NCBI GenBank assembly: GCA_002270565.1
Contig: NQMI01000041.1
Coordinates: 273,398-337,397, forward strand
Direction: 5' to 3'
Length of the DNA: 64,000 nucleotides
DNA from: Stenocarpella maydis
Lineage: Eukaryota > Ascomycota > Sordariomycetes > Diaporthales > Diaporthaceae
Position numbers and translations under genes: made by a program. Of the stretch, positions 11,552 to 22,736 are shown piece by piece. Each line of letters opens with the position of its first letter. Position 1 is the stretch's first letter. The notes under the pieces are model-generated. The model worked only from the letters and a program-made list of their open reading frames with translations, did no database searches and was not told the DNA's origin.

Positions 11552-12254
11552 GGGGGGATATCAGATTTATAGAAAGCTTAAAGTATATGTTGTTAGCCGG
11601 CGGCTTTTATCATCCGTCGGTCCTTCTCTTTATTATTAGACAGCCACCTGCCACCTGCCACACAAAACACACACATAAATTTGTCGACATGACCACGGGG
11701 ACACTCGGGGCTGTGTGTGCGTGTGTGTGTGCGCCCTGGTGTGTTTTCGGGCCATACATTCATCGGCATCATGGCGGGTGGAGTCTAAAGGGCTCCAGGA
11801 ATAAGGGGGCGGACTTTTTTATATGGGCGCATCGACGGACGAGGACGACGACGGGGAGGATCCCCTGTGCGGAATTCCATGTACATGTTGATGCACCAAA
11901 GGACGAGGGCTCGAACAACCCGTTCTAGGGACGGGAAATCGGAATGAAGAATGAAAACGTGATCCAGAACACACCTTTGATGAGCAGCTCTGTGACAAAT
12001 TGTGCATTATCACCCGAGGACACCTGCGGTGTGGTACCAGTGTGTGAAGAGAAGGCTAAACGATGATTATGGAGTCTGGGAACAATAGTGCTTGTCCCTC
12101 GGTCCTCTCAAAGAAGCAGCGACATGTATGGGTATCTCGTGTCAAAGCACAACGCAGGCTCGCAAAACAACAAAACGCCAGTCGGCCAGCACGTCGGCTG
12201 CCGACTGGGAGTCAATCAATCGACCAGGAAAACATTCTATATACGCTTTGGACC
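11552..12254. other. Convergent 3' region
   Basis: Non-coding DNA between the 3' ends of GDA1 and the AAA-like gene. A short GT-rich stretch lies near 11710-11735. No gene is seen. Confidence 0.5.
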
Positions 12255-13499
12255 TCAGACGGGCGCAGTGACAACCGCCAGGACCTCCTCGACCACGTCC
12301 TCGGGCCCCCAGCCATCGAGCAGCCTCTCTATGGCGCCGAGGTCGCTGCCCCACTGCATGCTCCTCTCCCTGGCGGACTCGACCATCTTGATGCGGTGCA
12401 GGTACACCTTGCGGGCGGCGACGGCCACCAGCGCGGGTGTAACAAACTCGAGCCCGTGCAGGGGCGCAAGGGTGCGGACCAGCTGGTCGAGATGCCTCGT
12501 GGCCTGCGGGGTGACGCCCCCGGCGACGGCGCGGTGCATACGCAGGAAGGAGATGATGTTCATCTGGTAGCGGAGGACATCTATGTCGATGGCGGTGCGG
12601 AGGGAGAGCTGGCGGAGGTGGGAGACTTCGGCGGGCGGGAAGGCGGGCGGCTTGTCGCTGCCGGCGGCGGCCGTGGTGCTTTGCGGGATGGTGAGGGGTT
12701 TCGGGCTGTTGCGGTATAGGAGGTCGCTTGTGCTGCCGCGGCTGCGCCGCTTGACGACGCTGGCGGTGCTGGCGATGCTGGCCTGGTCGTCAGCCCTGCC
12801 GTCGTCAGTAGAGGATATGGAGGACGCGTCGTCCCCGTCCAGGTGAGCAAAGCCTTCCTCGTCCGGATCGACCCAATGCGCGACGTAGAAGAAATCGTTC
12901 AAGTGCTGTGTGACCCTGGCCTCGCCGCCGCTGTCTGCGCCCAGGACCGCCACCAGCATGAAGGTCTTTGGCGCCGTCTGCACGGACGTCCTGGTGAAGA
13001 TGCGTTTCGTGCGCAGAAGCTCGAGGGCCTGGATCTGGACGGCCTTCGGGGCCTTGTCGAGGTTCTTGGCCAAGATTACGTTGGCTATCTGGCTGTGCGA
13101 GGGTCCCGGGGTCTGGGGCGCCAGGGGCGCAATGGCTGGCTGGCCGATGCGGCCCGGTGTGTGGGCGAAGGAGACATGGGCGGCAGGGAAGTAGCTGTCG
13201 TGAGGGGTTCGCGAGAGGTAGGGCGAGAACGAGCGGGTGGTGGTGGGGCTGGGAGCTTGCGGCTGGAGCAGCAGGGAGCTGGCAAAGTCGTCGAGGGTGG
13301 TGTTGGCTGAGCACTCGACGACGGCAGACCTGAGGCCAAAGGTGCGGTGGGCGACGAGCTGCAGCTCGGTGACAAGGTCGTGGAGGCAGTCGGCGGGGGT
13401 GCTGACGATGCAGTGCTCGTTGCTGATGAGCGAGAGCAGGCAGGCCAGCTCGACGTCGCTCAGGGCGTGCACCTTTGCGAGGACATGGTCATCGGCCAT
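12255..13499 (-). CDS. MoxR/Mg-chelatase ChlI-like AAA protein, P-loop absent
   Basis: A single-exon gene of 414 residues. The middle contains IANVILAKNLDKAPKAVQIQ followed by LLRTKRIFTRTSVQ, which parallels the Walker-B and following helix of MoxR/ChlI AAA ATPases. The C-terminus has the winged or lid-like segment VTPALVAVAARKVYLHRIKM, also reminiscent of ChlI. No GxxxxGK[ST] P-loop is present in the N-terminal part, where SNEHCIVSTPADCLHDLV occupies the expected place, so nucleotide binding is doubtful. Fungal genomes carry a conserved protein of this type, sometimes labelled magnesium chelatase, although fungi make no chlorophyll; its role is unknown. A low-complexity Ser/Asp insert lies at about 215-275. 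It is divergent from YPT7. Confidence 0.7.
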   Translation of the reverse strand: MADDHVLAKVHALSDVELACLLSLISNEHCIVSTPADCLHDLVTELQLVAHRTFGLRSAVVECSANTTLDDFASSLLLQPQAPSPTTTRSFSPYLSRTPHDSYFPAAHVSFAHTPGRIGQPAIAPLAPQTPGPSHSQIANVILAKNLDKAPKAVQIQALELLRTKRIFTRTSVQTAPKTFMLVAVLGADSGGEARVTQHLNDFFYVAHWVDPDEEGFAHLDGDDASSISSTDDGRADDQASIASTASVVKRRSRGSTSDLLYRNSPKPLTIPQSTTAAAGSDKPPAFPPAEVSHLRQLSLRTAIDIDVLRYQMNIISFLRMHRAVAGGVTPQATRHLDQLVRTLAPLHGLEFVTPALVAVAARKVYLHRIKMVESARERSMQWGSDLGAIERLLDGWGPEDVVEEVLAVVTAPV

Positions 13500-14362
13500 C
13501 TGCCGTGTGTCCTTCCGTCCGTCCTTGCTTGCTCTCAGTGATGGTGACGGGAGACAATCATAATTGGTTGATTGATTGGCTTGATGGCTGGAGATGCTAG
13601 CGGTGTGATGGACGCATTGGACGGTTGTTGGCGTTGGTTCTCGTTACGGTGATGAGGGTGGATGATGGTGACGCATGGATCGAGCACCCCCGGGCCGCGG
13701 ACCTCGAATGTTGTTGGGGTTGGAGGTTTAAGGTTGGAGGTTAGAGGTTGTAGTTTTGGAGGCAGGAAAGGAGATCGCAGCAGAGAGAAGATGGTATAAG
13801 ATCAGCTCCGGGCCCCTGCAGCAATGACGATCGGGTGTGACTTGTGCAGCTGTGAAGGAGAAGGGAACACGCACGGCAGGCTAGCACGTGCATCGGCATG
13901 TTCCTCCTCCTTTGTTTCTGCTGCGCCAGCCTGGCAGGCTGGTTACACCGTTATCGACCGCCTCCACTTTCCTCGCCTATCGCCCATCCGTCATCAAGCT
14001 CGGGCTATCTGCATTATTACGGGGGTAAGGATAACGCTGTCACTCTCTGTCGCCATCCACCAGCTTCTCGCTTGCCTGCTCTGCATGCATTAGACTGACC
14101 GCATTCCCATTCTCCATCTCGACACGCTGCTGCTGCTGCTGCTGCTGCTCTCTCTCTTTACTTTACGTTGTCTCTTCAACAGAAACACATTTCTCACCGA
14201 TATCTGGTCTTGTTGATTGTCCTCAAGGTCCACAGTTGCATTGATCAGTGCGCGCTTAAGTGCGACTGCTGTCGAGCGTCATCCTCCACTTCCCAGCCTC
14301 GTCTTCCTACATCGTCCTCTTCCCGTACCAACAACAGCCACAACAGAGCCCAGCTGCCCACC
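13500..14362. other. Divergent promoter region, AAA-like gene and YPT7
   Basis: About 860 bases of non-coding DNA between two divergent start codons. It carries a GGTTGGAGGTT-type direct repeat near 13717-13750 and a CTG trinucleotide run near the YPT7 leader. No further gene is seen. Confidence 0.5.
14126..14149. repeat. CTG trinucleotide microsatellite
   Basis: Eight GCT units in the presumed 5' leader of YPT7. Confidence 0.9.
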
Positions 14363-15266
14363 ATGAGCTCCAGAAAGAAGGTTCTTTTGAAGGTACGGTA
14401 GTTAAAATACAACCCAGCCGCCCATCCTCTAAAAAAAAAGAATGCTGTTTCTAACAAAGCTGCACTCTACAGGTCATCATTCTTGGGGATAGCGGTGTCG
14501 GCAAGACGAGTCTGATGAACCAATATGTACGAACCCCCACCCCTTTTCTATCCCACGTATCTTCCGCAGCTCAACAGTCTGCACAACCTCGCGATGCGGG
14601 CGCCGGCGTGGCAGCGACGCTGACAAGACGGTCCCCAACAGGTCAACAAGAAGTTCAGTGCAAGCTACAAGGCAACGATCGGGGCCGACTTCCTTACGCG
14701 GGAGGTGCTCGTCGATGACCGACAAGTGACCATGCAGGTGCGATGGACCCCTCTGCCCCTGTCTTCTGAAACTACGCATGTGGATAATGCCTGGGAGGAG
14801 ACGCTAACGGTGGATATGTATGCAGCTCTGGGACACGGCCGGCCAGGAGCGCTTCCAGTCGCTGGGCGTGGCCTTCTACCGCGGCGCCGACTGCTGCGTG
14901 CTAGTGTACGACGTCAACAACTCCAAATCCTTCGATGCCCTCGACTCGTGGCGCGACGAGTTCCTGATCCAGGCCTCACCCCGCGACCCGGATTCGTTCC
15001 CCTTCGTGGTGCTGGGCAACAAGATCGATGTTGAGGAGAGCAAGCGCGTCATCTCCACCAAGCGCGCCATGACTTTCTGCCAGTCCAAGGGCGGCATCCC
15101 CTACTTCGAGACCTCGGCCAAGGAGGCCATCAACGTTGAACAGGCCTTTGAGGTCATCGCCCGCAACGCCCTGCAGCAGGAGGAGAGCGAGGAGTTCAGC
15201 GGTGACTTTAGCCAGGATCCTATCAACATTCACCTCGACAACGACAGGGACGGCTGCTCGTGTTAA
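14363..15266 (+). CDS. YPT7: Rab7-type small GTPase Ypt7
   Basis: Controls late-endosome/vacuole fusion with the HOPS complex on the vacuole membrane. Four exons: 14363-14392, 14473-14526, 14642-14737 and 14826-15266; all introns are phase 0 with GT..AG ends. The product is 206 residues, the normal Rab7 size. Visible motifs are the P-loop GDSGVGKT (15-22), switch I with [13 protein letters not shown], switch [26 protein letters not shown] for guanine recognition, and ETSAKEA. The last residues are CSC, a CXC double-geranylgeranylation signal. The Rab7-specific [12 protein letters not shown] stretch and the overall match to fungal Ypt7 leave little doubt. The 10-codon first exon is too short to find without the splice sites. 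Confidence 0.97.
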
Positions 15267-16391
15267 CCTCCAACGCTCTGTGGTTGGTGGGCGAACAGGA
15301 TGGTTGGCCTGCCGGCTGATGGGTTTGTGATTCGAACGACCGGTCAAGCAGGAGGGAGAAGGCCTACTGTGCAGTACAAAACACAACCGGGCAGAGGGGC
15401 AGACGTGGGAGCTTACGGAACCGCATTGTGTCGACTGTTGTAAAAGACTAGGCATTGTCTCTCCAAGCTTGCATTCATCGTGGAGTCTCTCGTGTGACCA
15501 GCGTGGACAATGCGTCGAACTGACAGGTTGCGGGTCTTGCACACACATCTCGTCACATCACGCATCGCACACAACATCAGGATGAGACATGAGACAGGAT
15601 GTTGTGGCCGGCCTGGATGAGCACGAGATGGGATGGACTAATGGAATCATGAATCAATTGGGCCAGTGTCGAATAATATTCTTCTCTATAAGGTGCTATG
15701 GAAACGGGCCATACGTGTGTCAGTTCGGCCCAGGAGTTTACGATGGGAAATATAGCTAGAAACCCGTTAGCCTTGTGCATACCTAATTGTGCTTCAAAGA
15801 TGACCACCTCGCTGCTGTTCATAGCATGAGCTACTTCAGCAAACTTGTTGCTGCGACACATGGGCTAGAGTTGATACAGTAACTATGTACCTTCCAAGAA
15901 GTCAGCCCAGGGGCTGAGACAGGGGCCCCCCACCCTCTAGGAGAATCGATAATGCACAACACTGACGTGGTAGCTGCGCTCTGTCGCTGTGGACAGACCA
16001 GGGAAACACACAGGAGACTTATCTTATCTACTTAGTACCTACTCCCTGCAGGAACAGTCAGACACGCTCATGGTTTGTCCCGGCACTTTCCAAAAGTCCG
16101 TCGCGACCAAACCAAACCAAACGTAACTCTCTCTTTTCCCTGGTTTCCTCTTAAGTCACCATCTTCGATTCCGCGTTCCTTACTTGCATATACTACTTAA
16201 TCGTTTCTCAGCACCCCCGCGACAGCCATCGAACCCCCCGGTCCCCTTTTACGATTTAGACAAGCCATTCGTGACGGACAATGGGATGAGCACTTCCCTC
16301 TACACCGGCCGAACACCCGACCCCGAAGCCAATCTCGGGCACCAAGACCAGGCTCCCTCCACACCTGGCTCCCCTCCATAAACAGACAGTC
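15267..16391. other. Intergenic, YPT7 3' and transporter 5' flank
   Basis: About 1.1 kb without a recognisable gene. Short frames such as 16184-16381 upstream of the transporter start could act as leader ORFs, but no conservation can be judged from one sequence. Confidence 0.45.
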
Positions 16392-17944
16392 ATGGCGCCC
16401 CTCGAACCCCTAGCCGCCTCCACCCAGATGTGCCCGGAACCAGAAGAAATGCGCCGCCGGTCCCTGTCCTCGAGCCCGCTCAGCTCCTCCATCACATCAC
16501 TGCGCGCATCAGTTGCAACAGGAGGGCGAGGGGCAGGAGCAAGACGAGGACGAGAAGGAGGGCTCCTGGCGAGCCTGGGCCTGGGAGGCGTCGCTCGTCG
16601 CACCCTCGGCATAACCCTGCTCCTCGTCACCGTCTTCCTGTGGACCGCCTCCAACTTCCTGGCCAGTTACATCTTCTCCGACCACACCTACGACAAGCCC
16701 TTCTTTGTCGTCTACATCAATACCTCCATCTTTGCCATCAGCCTGATACCGCTCTTCGTGCGGTACTACATGCGTCATGGCATGCCGGGGGTGAGGGCGG
16801 AGCTGGTGGAGCTGTGGGTTAATGAGAAGGGCAGGGAATACAAGCAGGCCGGCGGGAACGCGAGGGCGAGGGGGAACTCGCTCCTCGGGCAGCCCACGAT
16901 TCTCAAGACGTCCGAAGACGAGGAGCACGGCTTGCTCAGCGCCCCGGCAGGTGATGACGACGAGGACGAGGACGTGGGCGAGCATAGCGCAAAAGCACGC
17001 AGAAGCACGGGCGGCGACAGCACCACGAGCGATATGCAGATCCAGGACGCTCCGGGCCTCGAGAAGCCCCCCGCCGACAAGCTGAGCCTCCGCGAGACGG
17101 GCGTCCTGAGCCTCGAGTTCTGCATGCTGTGGTTCTGCGCCAACTACTTCGCCTCGGCTTGCCTCGAGTACACCTCGGTCGGGTCCGTGACGATCCTGAC
17201 GTCCACCTCGTCCGTCTGGACCCTCATCTTCTGCGCCGCCATGCGCGTCGAGTCCTTCAGCGCCCGCAAGCTCGCGGGCGTGCTGGCCTCCCTCGCCGGT
17301 GTCGTGCTCATCTCCAGCGTTGACCTGTCCGGAAAGAGCGACGAGGACCGCGGCAGCTTCCCGCACAAGAGCCAGGCCAGTATCGCCGTCGGCGACGGCA
17401 TGGCCTTCTTCAGCGCCATCGTCTACGGCCTGTACGTCACCGTCATGAAGAGGCGCGTCGGTGACGAGGACCGCGTCAACATGCCGCTCTTCTTTGGCCT
17501 CGTCGGCCTGCTCAACATGATGTTGCTGTGGCCTGGCTTCTTCATCCTGCACTGGACTGGCGTCGAGCCGTTTGAGTGGCCCCCGACAGGCAAGGTGTGG
17601 CTAATCATTGTTGTGAGCCATCCCCCCCCCCACCCCCCAACCCGCTTGGTTCTCGCCATCAGCAGTGCCCCAGGTGCTAACCCGCCCCACAGCTGAACTC
17701 GCTCTCCTCTTTCGTCAGCGACATGTCGTGGGCCTTCGCCATGCTGCTCACCTCCCCACTAGTCGTCACCGTCGGCCTCTCGCTGACCATTCCGCTTTCG
17801 CTCATTGGCGAGATGATCCAGTACGGGCAGTACTCGAGCTGGATCTACTGGGTCGGCGCGGGAGTCGTGCTGGTCTCCTTTCTCTTCATCAACCACGAGA
17901 GCGCCGGCGAGGGTGGCGGCAAGGACAGGCAGACGGGGCAATAG
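16392..17944 (+). CDS. EamA/SLC35F-like multi-spanning transporter
   Basis: Drug/metabolite-transporter superfamily protein related to SLC35F5 and yeast YML018C/Thi74, placed in vacuolar or other endomembranes by family knowledge; the substrate is unknown. Exons 16392-17612 and 17693-17944 give 490 residues. The first hydrophobic segments are TLGITLLLVTVFLWTASNFL and VVYINTSIFAISLIPLFV. A charged, acidic loop follows (about 150-230), then eight further segments, including FASACLEYTSVGSVTILTST, which matches the EamA signature, and after the intron SDMSWAFAMLLTSPLVVTVG. Ten membrane spans fit the family. The intron lies in a conserved span and is required. The N-terminal 70 residues are basic and Ser-rich, with an Arg/Gly tract. 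Confidence 0.85.
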
Positions 17945-17978
17945 CGTCTCGTGTGATGTCATCTTCAACTTTTGCATG

Positions 17979-18000
17979 GCGCGCTCGCGCGCGCGCGCGT
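17979..18000. repeat. GC dinucleotide run
   Basis: An alternating GC tract of about 20 bases directly after the transporter stop codon. It could adopt Z-DNA or a cruciform in principle. Confidence 0.85.
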
Positions 18001-18795
18001 ATGGCGTTGGCGGTGTCGTGTCATTTTCTCTTGGATATGTCATAATTGTGGTCATTTGAGGCTTAGAGCGGTTGCTCTCTCAAATATATAGGAAAGATCT
18101 TGCAGGTCATGTGTCACTCGATTGGATGAACCAACAGCTGTGGCACTACTGTGGCCGCGACGCAAGCAGCCCAAATACCTAGGTAGATTTATGCCACGGC
18201 ATGATATGACTTCCGCTTATGCTCGGCCCAACAGCCACCAGGACTAACCCAAATACCTACCTGCGTAGGTATATAACTGGACACCTAGGTAGATGCTTGA
18301 AGTTCACTAAATTCAATAGAATTAGTGTTTGATAGACTAGAATGGATGGTATAGAGATGTCGCGAATCAGGGGCTCGCTGGACACAGTACTCAAGTGCTT
18401 CCTCCACTATGTATATAAGCGAGCACTTCCCTCCCTAGGACTGACTGGCTGGTATGGTATCCGCCCTTTTCATTGCAATGATATATATCTACAAATCGTG
18501 ATATTCCTATGCTCAGTCTTAGTCTCGAACGGGCGAATTTGAGTCTGGGGCTATCTCGGTCCTTTGGGTGTTTGCTTCGCCAGGGCTACCCGCTGCTCAT
18601 ATTCCTCAGTGCGTGCGTGACACGTTTGACATACGAGACTCAGGCGGTGCCACGAGGAATGTATCGTCTTTCGGCTGCACCATAAAGGGAGTCCACAAAG
18701 AACCTCCGGCTGAGAGCGACGTCGCTTCGTCTTGCGAAGTGGGGTCCCGGGCTTAGAGGACATTGTTCTAGATACATAGGCGTTTAGGGGCATGG

Positions 18796-18841
18796 CCTTC
18801 CTCTGGGTATGTGGAGGGCCCTCCTCTAGGTATGTGGCGGG
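18796..18841 (+). repeat. 23-bp minisatellite, two units
   Basis: Two adjacent 23-base units, CCTTCCTCTGGGTATGTG plus five bases and CCCTCCTCTAGGTATGTG plus five bases. The same unit recurs at 20416 (inverted) and 22006 (five units). Confidence 0.75.
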
Positions 18842-20415
18842 AATTGATTGCTAGTTAGGTGCCTAGGTAGTCTGGTCCCTCATCTTCATTGACTGCCTAA
18901 GTAGTTACATCTATACTCTCAGAGAATTCCCTGGATCTTCTGGAGATCATTTGAGACTTTATCGTCTGGCAACCTTGCAGGGAAACAAAATTCTGGTGAT
19001 ACTTCCAACCAATTTTCCCGAAATAAGACACAACAATCCTTTTGTGGCAATAGTAGTGTGCAACAGCACATTGGTGGGCTATCGCTACAGCCACCGTACT
19101 GTAGCCAGAGGGCGTAGTTGCTTACTAAGCAACTACCACCCACTATATAGACCCGAGATAGCTGGCGGGCTACGCCCACTGCACCCACTACTCGAGACAG
19201 AGAGAAATACAAGAACAACACCCCACTCGTATTGCAATACGTGACCCATCCAACACCTTTGGAAGCTTGTGTGCGGCCGCACCCGTCTCGTACCACATAT
19301 ATCACGACAAGTTCGTTCACAATTTCCTCTACACCTTACCTTACGATTACTTCAAGTTCTGGTCCGTTCCTCTTGAGCAGCTTAATAAAACTAGTTCCAC
19401 CATCATGTCAGACGCCATAAGTACCGAACTGGAACCCTTTCTTTCAAATGAACGCTTCCCGAGCGACCTTTCTTACACGGGATAATGCTCCACGGCTACC
19501 TCGGAGGTAACCTATAAAAATCGGAGACCAGGTGGAAATATTACAGCTTCGTGAGTTTTCAGCCTCAGACGACTTGAAGCTGCTTATCTCGATTAAGGGC
19601 CGACTCTGAAATGCCTTCCGCCACTGAGATCGATCTCATGGCTGCGGATCAACGGGCTATAGTTTTCCACGGCGGCCATATGGAAATCATCGCTGGTGAG
19701 GACGGAAATGACCTCACGCCACTTTACATCGCATTCGGCAGGAGCTGTCGGTTTTTTCGAAGACAAAGCAAGGTCTCAGTCTAAGGATAATGTCGCAAGT
19801 GCCATCGATGCTAAAGAATTAGTTGGGTTAACATGACGAGCCGCAAGTCAGAAAATTCGACCTGCATAACTAGTGTCCATGCGTGGGAAGTCTGGGTGTT
19901 TGGTCGTTGTCCTGATCAACAAGACTTACGACAAGAAGAATCGAGAGAAAAGGCAACGGCTATCACAACTGCTGTGGCAAAGTTTCGCTTAGCATGCGAG
20001 ACAGAGCAACCAAAATAGCAGTAACCCCAGAATCATATTTCCGGACTCAATCAACAGTTTGAAAAGCTCAGACTTGATCAACATACCAGGTGGAAAGCCC
20101 CTACCGGCGCCCAAAGAGCTATTCGTCTAATATTTAAGTACTACAGCTTAAATAGGCATAGATGTGGAACGGAAAAAACGAGTGTATTCAGTAGGTCCGT
20201 TGTCTAGAAACTAGACGTTGCTCTAGAACAGCGATACGTGGCATTTAAGTAGTGCCTAGCGTATTGACTGCCAAGCACGTAGTGCGTTTCAGGTTCCACA
20301 ATAGAGGGGGCTCATCCTCATCACTCACTCTGCTCACTCCTCCAGCGAACCCCTTCTACGCTACATATACCTAGTAGGGCCTTTTAAGCACTCATATGGA
20401 GGGCTTCCACCAGGG

Positions 20416-20438
20416 TCCTTCACATACCTAGAGGGAGG
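20416..20438 (-). repeat. 23-bp minisatellite, single inverted unit
   Basis: On the minus strand this 23-base stretch reads CCTCCCTCTAGGTATGTG plus five bases, a close match to the units at 18796 and 22006. Confidence 0.6.
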
Positions 20439-20587
20439 GCCCACTTCCCAGGCTCCTAGGCCCCCTAAGTTAAAGCTCTCCTATAGACTAATCAGAATAT
20501 AGACATCATTACCAATCAGAGGCTAAGAATTTTAGCGAACCGTCTAGGCGTATAGTGTGGTAAAATTCTATACATAGACTATTCTGG

Positions 20588-20965
20588 ATGAATAGCAAAG
20601 CCCAAGCCTCTTCATCCACTATACGCAAGACGCAAGCAAATAATAGGGGCTACCAGATTTATACAGAGATACAGGATCAGTTCTATGCAATCCCGGAATC
20701 CCCAAATAGCGGAATGATAATGCGCATGTTGGAGGACCACGAGAATCACATCGGTCTCCGGTATGTCGAAAAGATCATCACCCTTGCCGCTGGAAAGGGA
20801 GGGTTCCAACATGTTCACTTCGTGCTGTCAGAGAAGGGGCGCTTTGGATTAAGCCAAAAAAGGACGATAGCCTGGGCTTCGCTACCAATGTTTGCGTACT
20901 CAAATATGTCAATGACCTTGTTGATGGATGTGAGTTGGAGGCGGAAGACTTTCAATGGTTTGTAG
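20588..20965 (+). CDS. Possible gene fragment, unrecognised
   Basis: An ATG-started frame of 125 codons with a protein-like composition, including YQIYTEIQDQFYAIPESPNS, LEDHENHIGLRYVEKIITLA and GGFQHVHFVLSEKG. From about 20840 the sequence seems to continue better in another frame (DDSLGFATNVCVLKYVNDLV), which suggests a frameshift and hence a relic. I cannot name a family. Neither neighbour gives a clue, since both sides are gene-free. Confidence 0.3.
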   Translation: MNSKAQASSSTIRKTQANNRGYQIYTEIQDQFYAIPESPNSGMIMRMLEDHENHIGLRYVEKIITLAAGKGGFQHVHFVLSEKGRFGLSQKRTIAWASLPMFAYSNMSMTLLMDVSWRRKTFNGL

Positions 20966-22005
20966 ATTCGCCAATCAACTCGAAGAAGCGGGAACTGAGC
21001 TGCTGTCGGCATTCCGGACCACAGAGGCCATCTCCTTGATTGCCTCGGTGGACTCCAGCAGAAACTGGCTAGGGCAGTACCGGTCTACCAAACCTTGGCA
21101 ATATCAAGGTCGAAGCGCGCGCCAGTCAAGATTGAACAGTGAAAAATCCAGTCAACCCAACACGGCGCCATAGGGGCGTGTCGGGGGAGTCTCCTGGGGA
21201 CATAATGTCTTCACTGATCTTGTAGCTGGTCAGATGATAGCACCTCTGGTGTTGTAGTTCTACTGCTTGTTCTTCTGAACTCTACCAGAGAAGTTTCATG
21301 TACTGGTTACAAATAGAAGTGACCTGAGACAAAGTCTTTCGTACATTTGGGTTTCCTCTCGTGCCCTTTATTGTCTTGTTCGTGCAAATCTTTGTATTCA
21401 ACCAGACAAGTTTCTGAGGTAAAGGTTTCTGGTTTAAAATATATAACAGAAATATAGAGCTTGAATCTTGAAATATAGCTAGCATATGTAGATATTCAAT
21501 AGGTATTTAGTATTTACTTGAAGCCAACATCTATAAAAGGCTCTTCCACTGGTGCTTCCTGCACTGAAATTTGAAACGCTCAGGATTACTTGTCGTATTG
21601 AAGTCGGATTTGGCTCTGAGAATCCAATCAAGATGATATTCGATGAATATGGGCGTCAGCTGCACGCCAGGTTTGCAACAAAGGGACATAAGTGAACTTT
21701 GCAACTGAGTGCTGGTACTGATTAGTAACTGTTATCATCCTTGGAAGGACTGTGCAAGTGCATACCTATGGTTACTTTTCCCGAGTCGTTTCGGTTACTC
21801 AATGGCTTCGAAATTACAATTGTCTGTAGGGATCAGGAAACCCACAAGGGTCAAGCATTGAAATGGGTAGTTAGTTATCCACGGGGTTACCTGCCTGTAT
21901 GCACAAGGCTTGGCTATGTCAGTTAAGCCCTAACTATAGTAAATATATGCCTACCTAGCCTTTCAGGTTCGCATATCTAGCTTTTATCTTCTGCCCAGGC
22001 CTTCC
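20966..22005. other. Gene-free stretch
   Basis: About 1 kb with only short frames. Local AT content is raised around 21290-21520. Nothing nameable is seen. Confidence 0.4.
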
Positions 22006-22120
22006 CCTTCCTTTAGGCGTGTGAAGGACCTTCCTCTGGATGTGAGGAGAGCTATCCTCTATGCGTGTGGCTGACCGCCTTCTGGGTATAGGAGGGTCTT
22101 CTTCTAGGTATATAAGCACG
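22006..22120 (+). repeat. 23-bp minisatellite, five tandem units
   Basis: Five consecutive 23-base units with degenerate core CCTTCCTCTGGGTATGTG. They are imperfect but keep exact 23-base spacing throughout. Confidence 0.8.
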
Positions 22121-22194
22121 CGGAGTGGGTAGAATGGCACGCTAGGAAACTCGCAAGTCTCCCAGAAAATTCACGCGGACGGGACCGTACGAAG

Positions 22195-22736
22195 TGTGGG
22201 CCGCCTATTCCGTTCTTTGCCACTTTGTATATGAACCCAGAGCGATTCCAGAACGTCATGGCGGATGTTGTTGGAGGCTGGGCTGAGTCCCGCATCTTTG
22301 GTGGTGTGGTGCTTTTTGACCGCGGCAAGAGAGAGAATGAGGTAAGAAACCAAGATACGCTAGGCTCTCTGGTGGGAAATAGAGGAGCTTACGAATACTT
22401 ACCATGGACTTTTCATTAGTGCAACGGCATGTATACCCACAGTACCGCACTGAGACCCTAGCACCGCCAACGGAGAAGCAGCTTAACGATCTAGTGGCCT
22501 TCTTGGTAGCACTAGGTCCAGATTTAACGGCACAGCGTCTCCTTCCGATAGGAGCCACGCTTGAGAATAAGTGGCGTTGGGACCCATACACTGGAGTGAC
22601 CGAGTACCATTTCAAGCTCCGCCAGGGGATTCCGGAAACACAGCCGAGGCCTCATTGTAACGTACGTTATTCCATTTCACGAGCTCCTCCCCAATACACA
22701 TATTCCACGGTTGTGAATATTCGGCGGGGCGGCTAA
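22195..22736 (+). pseudogene. Fragment of a fungal hypothetical-protein family
   Basis: Two protein-like stretches lie in order. The first, about 22195-22338, reads [20 protein letters not shown] then [15 protein letters not shown] and ends at a possible GTAAGA donor. The second, about 22404-22730, reads PTEKQLNDLVAFLVALGPD and NKWRWDPYTGVTEYHF. The order of a DRG block followed by a TxxQLxxLxxFLL block and a (R/W)DP block recalls an uncharacterised family common in plant-associated Sordariomycetes. I infer a truncated or broken copy; no complete start-to-stop model could be made. Function is unknown. Confidence 0.35.

Larger units (their letters stand above)
18001..20587. other. Gene-poor region with scattered short relics
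   Basis: No intact gene is recognised over about 2.6 kb. Several palindromic CCTAGGTA motifs occur (18178, 18284, 18863), with two units of a 23-bp minisatellite and one inverted unit. Short open stretches near 19600-20130 look protein-like but are interrupted by stops in every frame and match no family I know. Confidence 0.4.

Noticed and set aside
12063..12719. Long forward frame opposite the AAA-like gene
   Set aside because: It is the antisense shadow of a GC-rich coding exon with a recognisable product.
16509..17552. 347-codon minus-strand frame within the EamA transporter
   Set aside because: Antisense shadow; no domain, and the forward product is clearly a membrane protein.
22006..22120. 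CRISPR-like array
   Set aside because: The units are directly tandem without spacers and the host is a eukaryote; this is a minisatellite.
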